Shown here one piece after another: positions 23,336-27,994 of a stretch of DNA of 27,994 nucleotides. Below the pieces are notes generated by a model, which searched no databases, was not told the DNA's origin, and was given only the letters and a program-made list of their open reading frames with translations. Numbering within the stretch: position 1 is the stretch's first letter; every line of letters starts with the position of its first letter. The DNA is from JAJFTV01 sp964426355. GTDB lineage: Bacteria; Chloroflexota; Anaerolineae; Anaerolineales; Anaerolineaceae. Location of the stretch: assembly GCA_964426355.1 (NCBI GenBank), contig CAYRRA010000028.1, positions 1 to 27,994 of the forward strand, given 5' to 3'. The position numbers were made by a program, and so were the translations under genes.

Positions 23336-23947
23336 TTACCTGTTCAACTGGCGAAGCAGCAGCAAGCGACCTGCCTGGATGAAGCGGTCGAAGACCTCGG
23401 TTGGGTGTTTGCGCCCTTCCTGATCCAGGCTTTTGAACATCATCTTTCTCAACCCTTCGCTAATCTCAATCTGCACCCCTTTTCCGGTTCTTCCCCGGTT
23501 GCAAATATTGTGCGGGCTTCTTCCTGATATCCTGCCCAACCCTGTTTCAGCAGCAAACCCTGCCTGCTGAAATGTGCGGATAAATTCTTGCGCCAATTCT
23601 TCGTGCAGCCCGCCAAGAAAGACCTTTGCACGGCTGCCGCCATAGCCGTGCACCGCCACCACCACCTCCGCCTGCGCGACCATCGCCACACCCAACGGTT
23701 CGTCAAAACGAGTACTGGTAATATGTAATCCGTCGTTGCCGGTACGTTTGGTCCCCTCAAAGCAATAGCAAGAGAATTCCTCGCCGGCAAGACCGCGCAC
23801 CATCTCGGATGTCCCTGGCTCAATACCTCCACCGTGCGGCGTCATAATCAGGATTTGGCTGCTGCGCTGGATGTGGACTACCCGATAATGTACCAGTTCT
23901 TCGGAGCCTGACAGATGAGCAAAATTATCATAGCGGCTTGCATTCAT
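23336..23947 (-). CDS. Poly-gamma-glutamate hydrolase-like zinc peptidase
   Basis: A 203-residue protein that resembles the poly-gamma-glutamate hydrolase/YoqZ family first known from Bacillus phages. Candidate zinc ligands are His38 and Glu43 in TPHGGGIEPGTSE, followed by His75 (LHITSTRFDEP) and His100 (VAVHGYGG). The order and spacing match the carboxypeptidase-like fold. Known members cleave gamma-linked polyglutamate; the natural target here is unknown and could be a cell-wall or storage peptide. No signal peptide is seen. AAAGG precedes the ATG. It is divergent from the GNAT gene at 24088 and separated from ppa by 154 nt without recognisable features. A phage origin is possible but no other phage gene is present. 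Confidence 0.8.
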   Translation of the reverse strand: MNASRYDNFAHLSGSEELVHYRVVHIQRSSQILIMTPHGGGIEPGTSEMVRGLAGEEFSCYCFEGTKRTGNDGLHITSTRFDEPLGVAMVAQAEVVVAVHGYGGSRAKVFLGGLHEELAQEFIRTFQQAGFAAETGLGRISGRSPHNICNRGRTGKGVQIEISEGLRKMMFKSLDQEGRKHPTEVFDRFIQAGRLLLLRQLNR

Positions 23948-24087
23948 CTTGTGCCTTTCATTGGATAATCATATCAGAACATTTCCTGCCTGTGCTGGCT
24001 GCCGGGTTTGGCTTCGGGTTTGGCTACTGCCCGGAGAAATCTGCGCTACAATGGTGTAAGAGTTACCCCGCGAAAAGGTGAAATGAA

Positions 24088-24612
24088 ATGGAAATTCCAA
24101 GACTTGAAACCGAACGCCTCACCCTGAGAGCCCTTTCAACAGAAGACCGGTTCGCCATCTTTGAAAATTACGCCGACCCGGACGTGGCGAACTGGTTTTT
24201 CGAGCATCCTTTGACGCAAATCGAACAAGCCGACCAGGTCATCGGGCATTTTCTTGATAAGGCTGCTCAGAGAAAAGGGTTTGCCTGGGCAATCCTATTG
24301 AAAGCAAGCACTGAGTTGATTGGTACATGCAGTTTCGAGAACCTTGACGCTGCCCATAGTGGTGAAATCGGGTTTGACCTGGCAAAGAAGCATTGGGGGC
24401 ATGGTTACATGGTGGAAGCCCTGACCGGGGTGATTACCTGCGGCTTCAGCACACTCGATCTGCTCAGGATTAAGGCAGTGACCTATTCGCACAACGCACG
24501 TGCCAGGCGGGTACTTGAAAAATTAGGCTTTAAAGTGGTTCACGTCAGCGAAGATTCGCATGAGTACGTCCTCGCAAAATCAGACTGGTGCGATGATATC
24601 CGCCGTGTGTGA
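24088..24612 (+). CDS. RimJ/RimL-type GNAT acetyltransferase
   Basis: A 174-residue acetyltransferase of the RimJ/RimL group, identified by its opening IPRLETERLTLRALSTEDR, which is near-universal in this group. Other marks are ELIGTCSFEN, the acetyl-CoA loop EIGFDLAKKHWGHGYMVEAL (WGHGY in place of the usual WGxGY/G pattern) and NARARRVLEKLGF. Members acetylate ribosomal protein N-termini, other proteins, amino acids or antibiotics; the substrate here cannot be told. AAAAGGTGAAATGAA precedes the ATG. A TACAAT at 24047 may be its -10 box, without a clear -35. A 16-bp palindrome separates it from the next GNAT gene. Confidence 0.88.
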   Translation: MEIPRLETERLTLRALSTEDRFAIFENYADPDVANWFFEHPLTQIEQADQVIGHFLDKAAQRKGFAWAILLKASTELIGTCSFENLDAAHSGEIGFDLAKKHWGHGYMVEALTGVITCGFSTLDLLRIKAVTYSHNARARRVLEKLGFKVVHVSEDSHEYVLAKSDWCDDIRRV

Positions 24613-24630
24613 TTTTACGAAAAAGCTATC

Positions 24631-24646
24631 TGACCTGCACAGGTCA
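24631..24646. promoter_or_regulatory. Perfect 16-bp palindrome between two GNAT genes
   Basis: TGACCTGC-ACAGGTCA is fully self-complementary over 16 bp and is followed by AAAAATCC. It lies 19 nt after one GNAT stop and 33 nt before the next GNAT start. It could be a transcription-factor operator or a small hairpin; with its loopless centre an operator is more likely. The binding factor is unknown. Confidence 0.4.
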
Positions 24647-24678
24647 AAAATCCTCATGAAGAAAGAACAGGATTGATT

Positions 24679-25116
24679 ATGGAAGAAAACCATCCAATCG
24701 TGTACGTGGAACAACCTGACGATGCAGCCTGGAGTGTCATCGGCGGTGGGATCCATCATTACAATATCGAACAGGCGGGCGAGGATCATGGCAAGATGTT
24801 GTGTTTCCTTCTGCGCGGAGCCGATCAGGAGCTGCTGGGTGGGATCATCGGCGAGACTCACTGGGGCTGGCTTTACATCAGCCTGATGTTCGTCCGGGAG
24901 GATTTGCGCGGGCGCGGTTATGGGCACCGCCTGTTGACGCTTGCCGAAGAAGAAGCGCGCAAACGCGGGGCAAAGAACGCCTACCTGGATTCGTTCAGCT
25001 TTCAAGCACCGGAATTCTACAAAAAACATGGCTATCAGGTTTTCGGCGAGCTGCAAGATTTTCCTGCCGGGTATACCCGCTATTATTTCAAGAAACAATT
25101 ATCGGGCGGGGAATGA
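24679..25116 (+). CDS. GNAT-family N-acetyltransferase
   Basis: A 145-residue acetyltransferase. The ATG at 24679 is supported by AGGA six bases upstream; a TTG at 24673 is in frame but overlaps that site. The fold shows in GGIIGETHWGWLYISLMFVRED (beta-4), the acetyl-CoA loop RGRGYGHRLLTLAEEEARKRG and the closing YLDSFSFQAPEFYKKHGYQVFGE. These features resemble small GNATs annotated as phosphinothricin or aminoglycoside-type acetyltransferases, but the acceptor cannot be predicted. It follows another GNAT gene after 66 nt with a palindrome between them, so they may be paralogous in function but are clearly different in sequence. Confidence 0.88.
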   Translation: MEENHPIVYVEQPDDAAWSVIGGGIHHYNIEQAGEDHGKMLCFLLRGADQELLGGIIGETHWGWLYISLMFVREDLRGRGYGHRLLTLAEEEARKRGAKNAYLDSFSFQAPEFYKKHGYQVFGELQDFPAGYTRYYFKKQLSGGE

Positions 25117-25155
25117 ACTCAGGCGGGTCGTATCCCCTGTGAGCACAAAGAAGTG

Positions 25156-25248
25156 ACGCTCATGAGGGTCAAAGACCCTGTCTTCCACGCTCGTGAGGGT
25201 CTCCGACCCGGTCTCCAACGCTAGCGAGGGTCAAAGACCCGATCTCTG
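25156..25248. repeat. Three tandem 31-bp repeats
   Basis: Units at 25156-25186, 25187-25217 and 25218-25248 are each 31 bp. Each starts ACGCT and contains GAGGGTC-nnn-GACCC followed by n-GTCTnn or n-ATCTnn. In every copy the arms GGGTC and GACCC are kept while the 3-nt loop varies (AAA, TCC, AAA), so each unit can form a small hairpin. There are no spacers, which argues against CRISPR. The space between the GNAT gene (25116) and the MazF-like gene (25440) is otherwise non-coding apart from promoter-like sequence. Confidence 0.75.
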
Positions 25249-25306
25249 AACCGAGCCCTGCACGGCAAACACTCACCCAGCAAAGCCGAGCAACCAAAAC
25301 CGAACC

Positions 25307-25341
25307 TTGACACTGCATACAATTTTAAATTGTGGGATAAT
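25307..25341 (+). promoter_or_regulatory. Possible promoter/operator before the MazF-like gene
   Basis: TTGACA (25307-25312) is followed by the perfect inverted repeat ACAATTT-T-AAATTGT (25319-25333) and then TGTGGGATAAT, ending at 25341. The distance from TTGACA to GATAAT (23 nt) is too long for a standard sigma-70 pair, so either the GATAAT works alone or this is not the promoter. The palindrome would suit an autoregulatory DNA-binding protein, as in toxin-antitoxin operons. Confidence 0.35.
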
Positions 25342-25439
25342 TACCCCTGCCTGGGGTGCGGGTCATCCTGCGCCGGGTGGTTTTCTGAAAGAGGGTTTTT
25401 GCGAAGCAAATACAAGATTGCAGATGGGTGGAATAGTGA

Positions 25440-25796
25440 ATGATGATTCATCAAGGTGATATTTTCTGGTTGGCGCTGGAAGGAGAAGATGGGGCAGAGC
25501 CTGGCTATGCCCATCCGCACGTGGTCATCCAGGAGGATGTGATTAACCACAGCCGCGTTGACACAGTGGTGGTCTGTGCGTTATCCACCAACCTCAAGCG
25601 CGCAAGCCTGCCGGGCAATATCTTGCTCGAACATGGCGAAGCAAATTTACCCCGGCAAAGTGTGGTGATGGTTTCACAGGTATCGGCTGTGAATAAAGCA
25701 CAATTGGGCGAATATATCGGCTCACTCAGCCAGCAGCGCATCCACCAGATATGGGCTGGCATGCGTTTTCTGCAGGCGATGGGTGGAAATCGGTAA
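25440..25796 (+). CDS. PemK/MazF-like endoribonuclease toxin
   Basis: A 118-residue SH3-barrel protein with the PemK/MazF layout: opening IHQGDIFWLALEG, HPHVVIQEDVINHSRVDTVVVCALSTN, then LPGNILLEHGEANLPRQSVVMVSQV. Known members cut mRNA at short motifs and are blocked by a small antitoxin. Two ATGs (25440 and 25443) are possible behind GGTGGAAT. No antitoxin was found upstream: the 320 nt before it holds only repeats and short unconvincing frames. The downstream gene encodes a membrane protein, not an antitoxin. It may therefore be a solitary MazF-like protein, a housekeeping relative, or have an unlinked partner. Its stop lies 16 nt before the next start, so the two are probably co-transcribed. 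Confidence 0.82.
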   Translation: MMIHQGDIFWLALEGEDGAEPGYAHPHVVIQEDVINHSRVDTVVVCALSTNLKRASLPGNILLEHGEANLPRQSVVMVSQVSAVNKAQLGEYIGSLSQQRIHQIWAGMRFLQAMGGNR

Positions 25797-25812
25797 GCGG
25801 AGGGGAAAAAAG

Positions 25813-26691
25813 ATGACGGGCATTTATACAGCAGCCATGGTTACGCTTGTTTTAGCATTGATCCCGGTTCTCTGGGTTATTTTAAAACGGTTCCGATCCT
25901 CGGAACGATTTTGGGTTGTGATTGGGGTTTTGGGCAGCGCAGGGTTTTTCTTTGCTGCATTTTACCTTTTACGCCTTCCGCTGGATGATGCGCTCCAGTC
26001 TTTGCTGCTGCCCATGCACCCGGACTGGTATCGCTTTGCGACCACATGGTATGCGCCTCTCACGGAAGAGCCTGCAAAATGGATTTGCCTGCTCCCGTTG
26101 CTCCTGGCGGGCAAGATTAAACAAGAAAACAAAGGCGCCTGGGCGGTCAGCCTGGGCTTTGGGTTTGGCATGGGCGAAATCGTGTTTCTCGCGCAGCGTA
26201 TCGCTCTCGCCGACCCATCCGCGCTGAGCATCCCCTGGTATTATTCCAGCGGTTTCATCATCGAACGCTGTATGGTCTGCGCAATTCACAGCGCTTTGAT
26301 CCTGCTGGCTTTGAACGCGCTGCTTGCCAGAAAGCCCTGGCAATTAATCCTGCCGCTTGCCTTTCACTGGCTGGTCAACTATCCCATCTTTTTGTCGCGC
26401 CAATACCCGTTGGATGCTGACGGAATGATTTGGTCGCAACTGCTTTGGGTCTGGAATACGCTGTTGTTTACCGCAGCCCTGGTCTTTCTTGGGCGGCATC
26501 TCTTCACCCAGAACGAACGCGCAGCCTATTTCTTGGGGAAAGCGATTTGCCCGGAATGCCAGACGCTGTATGTGCGCCCGCTTTGGGGCGTCAACCGCCC
26601 GGGAAAACGCTATGAACGCTGTCCGTACTGCAAGCGCAGCCACTGGACGACGCGCTATGTTGAGGAAAAAGAGAAGCAGGAGAATCTCTGA
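25813..26691 (+). CDS. PrsW-like membrane protease with C-terminal zinc ribbon
   Basis: A 292-residue protein with about seven membrane helices. The ATG at 25813 is set by GGAGGGG upstream; an earlier in-frame ATG at 25783 lies within the MazF-like gene. Candidate active-site motifs are E85-E86-P-A-K89 (EExxK), GFGMGE122 and His159 or His185, an arrangement seen in PrsW/CPBP-type glutamic intramembrane proteases. PrsW cleaves anti-sigma factors in Bacillus; the target here is unknown. The C-terminus adds a cytoplasmic zinc ribbon, C246-x2-C249 and C270-x2-C273, which is not part of standard PrsW. Assignment to the superfamily is moderate because the third motif is not certain. It is probably co-transcribed with the MazF-like gene. 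Confidence 0.68.
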   Translation: MTGIYTAAMVTLVLALIPVLWVILKRFRSSERFWVVIGVLGSAGFFFAAFYLLRLPLDDALQSLLLPMHPDWYRFATTWYAPLTEEPAKWICLLPLLLAGKIKQENKGAWAVSLGFGFGMGEIVFLAQRIALADPSALSIPWYYSSGFIIERCMVCAIHSALILLALNALLARKPWQLILPLAFHWLVNYPIFLSRQYPLDADGMIWSQLLWVWNTLLFTAALVFLGRHLFTQNERAAYFLGKAICPECQTLYVRPLWGVNRPGKRYERCPYCKRSHWTTRYVEEKEKQENL

Positions 26692-26861
26692 TCCGAGCCC
26701 TGGCATAAAAGCAAACGCCTGCTCCCCGGCGGATGCGGATAAAACGTTTTCGCTCCTTAGCCTGATCACGAATCACCTTTCACGGATTACTGCCCCACAA
26801 AGTTTTTTGGGCAAGCCCCTGTGAGCAAAACAAGACCCTGACTGACAAGGATGACCATACT

Positions 26862-27878
26862 ATGGGATTGAAAGCATCTGTCGTATCGCTCGAAGAAATC
26901 CGAACGCTGCTCGAGCAGCGTTATCCAATCAGCGCGGTAGAGAAGGTCGAACCCTTGAGCGGGGGTGACGACCACTGCTATCACATCCTTACACCAACAG
27001 GGGAATGGGTGCTGAAAGAGATGCGCCTCAACGCGATGAACCACCCTGAACAGGAGCCATTGGTCGCGCAGCAACTGGCGCGGGATGACATCCCCGTACC
27101 CGGCTATCTGCCAACGCTGGAGGGGGCGTATGTCTGGTATTTGCGCGAAAAAGCTTTTCATTTGCAGCAGTTTATCGCCGGTCAGCGATACGAACGCAAC
27201 CAGGCTCCGGATTGGTTGCTGCGCGATTCGGCGGAGCTCCTGGGCCGGATGCATGTCTCGTTGAGCCATCTCCCGCGCCTGAGCGATGGGATGGGTTTGG
27301 GCTGGCAGCAGAGTTTGGATCTGGAAAAGCTGCGCGACGGCTACCGGCACACCCAGCAGATGGCTGAAAAGCAAGGCGAGGCAGCCCTGGCGAAGGACGC
27401 CGAATTTAGGTGGATGCAGATGCCCTTTTTGGAGCGCTTCGAACTGGATTTTTCCCGCCTGACCTGCCGCAACACGCACGGTGATTTTCACGTGCGCCAG
27501 TTGATTTGCAGCGAGAACGGCATCCGCGCGGTGATTGACCTGACCACGGCTTGCGTGCATCCGGTGATCTGGGAAGTCCTGCGCTCATACGCCTTCGCCG
27601 ATCCGGTCTGCAAAGAGGGCGAGATCGACGTGGAGCATTTGAAAGCCTACATTGCGCATTACCTGAAATTCGGCTGTCTGAGCGCCTACGACCTGTGCAA
27701 ACTGCCGCATTTTTTCTTTTATCAACTGCTGCGCTCCAATTACATCCAGCAGTACCTGGACGCCGACGCCAGCGGCAAAGCGCTTGCGCGGGATGCGGCT
27801 GTCTGGGCAACGCAGCTCTGCCGCTGGCTTGCAGCCAACGCTGATTCCCTGGCGGACGAGCTGGCGAAGTCGTTTTGA
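26862..27878 (+). CDS. APH-type small-molecule kinase
   Basis: A 338-residue phosphotransferase of the aminoglycoside phosphotransferase/choline kinase/CotS superfamily. The ATP-binding lobe has the lysine in EWVLKEMRL (Lys52). The catalytic loop is H206-G-D208-F-H-V-R-Q, with Gln where most members have Asn. Asp226 in AVIDLTTA stands for the metal-binding Asp. The C-terminal part is helical and rich in aromatic residues (LPHFFFYQLLRSNYIQQYL), as in CotS-like proteins. Possible substrates include an amino alcohol, sugar or homoserine; antibiotic resistance should not be assumed. The ATG at 26862 has only a distant AAGGA (about 12 nt). The 170 nt before it shows no other gene. Confidence 0.82.
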   Translation: MGLKASVVSLEEIRTLLEQRYPISAVEKVEPLSGGDDHCYHILTPTGEWVLKEMRLNAMNHPEQEPLVAQQLARDDIPVPGYLPTLEGAYVWYLREKAFHLQQFIAGQRYERNQAPDWLLRDSAELLGRMHVSLSHLPRLSDGMGLGWQQSLDLEKLRDGYRHTQQMAEKQGEAALAKDAEFRWMQMPFLERFELDFSRLTCRNTHGDFHVRQLICSENGIRAVIDLTTACVHPVIWEVLRSYAFADPVCKEGEIDVEHLKAYIAHYLKFGCLSAYDLCKLPHFFFYQLLRSNYIQQYLDADASGKALARDAAVWATQLCRWLAANADSLADELAKSF

Positions 27879-27929
27879 GGGGGGCAAAGGGGGGTGCTTA
27901 AAAAACGAAAATTCCGAACCGTGTTGATG

Positions 27930-27935
27930 TATAAT
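27930..27935 (+). promoter_or_regulatory. Possible -10 box near window end
   Basis: A perfect TATAAT at 27930-27935 lies in A/T-rich sequence after the kinase gene, with no good -35 hexamer at the expected distance. It may drive a gene beyond the window. The last 116 bases hold no open frame that I can support. Confidence 0.25.
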
Positions 27936-27994
27936 ATTTTTTAGGGTTATTGGTACATCGCTGAAGTTTTCAAGTGGAATTGTAGAACAATAGA

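Noticed and set aside
25156..25248. CRISPR array
   Set aside because: The three 31-bp units are directly adjacent with no spacers, and no cas gene is present.
25321..25439. Antitoxin gene upstream of the MazF-like gene
   Set aside because: Frames here are short, lack a start with ribosome site, and show no ribbon-helix-helix, AbrB or other antitoxin pattern.
26862..27878. Antibiotic-resistance aminoglycoside kinase
   Set aside because: The superfamily is broad, the catalytic loop ends in Gln instead of Asn, and there is no resistance context; only a generic kinase call is justified.

Overview
The window reads as a bacterial chromosomal scaffold, most likely an uncultured Chloroflexota (Anaerolineae-type) genome bin. 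This is an inference from protein content: a Thr/Pro/Ala-rich linker in a secreted-type protein, a bacterial release-factor-like protein, many GAF/PAS kinases, and apparently leaderless promoters. A run of 100 Ns at 4528-4627 shows it is a scaffold with a placeholder gap. No rRNA, tRNA, CRISPR array, transposase or integrase was recognised.

Region 1 (1-4527, plus strand) is the most notable part. It holds a truncated ArsR repressor, an AbrB-domain/radical SAM-SPASM enzyme, a thioredoxin-type arsenate reductase (arsC), an Acr3 arsenite exporter, and then the mercury-methylation pair hgcA-hgcB. HgcA carries the diagnostic cap-helix motif NVWCAAGK on a corrinoid domain joined to about five membrane helices. 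HgcB carries two [4Fe-4S] motifs including CIECGAC, but its C-terminus is lost in the gap. Arsenic detoxification and mercury methylation are thus encoded side by side and may share an ArsR-type regulator.

Region 2 (4628-8282) holds a monoacylglycerol-lipase-like hydrolase (minus; its last codons fall in the gap), an orphan membrane GAF histidine kinase of the HisKA_3 type, and a second alpha/beta hydrolase. Region 3 (8530-14844, minus) starts, in transcription order, with a likely stress/proteostasis operon: CbpA-like DnaJ, HtrA lipoprotein protease, release-factor-like protein with a GGTGQ loop, and SixA phosphatase. It ends at a good intrinsic terminator. A thioredoxin and an S9 prolyl-oligopeptidase-like peptidase follow, and a bidirectional terminator at 8441-8479 closes the region.

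Region 4 (14845-19631) begins with about 590 bases without a gene, containing inverted repetitive sequence. Next come a protein with a degenerate receiver domain, GAF and HATPase but no H-box, and a complete PAS histidine kinase. Last is a nicotinate phosphoribosyltransferase behind a consensus promoter overlapped by a perfect palindromic operator. Region 5 (19639-23947, minus) holds a membrane-anchored SGNH-like protein of unknown role, a GNAT acetyltransferase, a small unknown protein, an alkyltransferase-like DNA repair protein, inorganic pyrophosphatase and a poly-gamma-glutamate-hydrolase-like protein. Region 6 (24088-27878, plus) holds two GNAT acetyltransferases, a three-copy 31-bp tandem repeat, an orphan MazF/PemK-like toxin, a PrsW-like membrane protein with a zinc ribbon, and an APH-type kinase.

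Three genes (5650, 14844, 15439) share a -10-like hexamer exactly 6 nt before the start codon and have no Shine-Dalgarno, which suggests leaderless transcripts. All functional calls come from reading motifs by eye; no database search was run.
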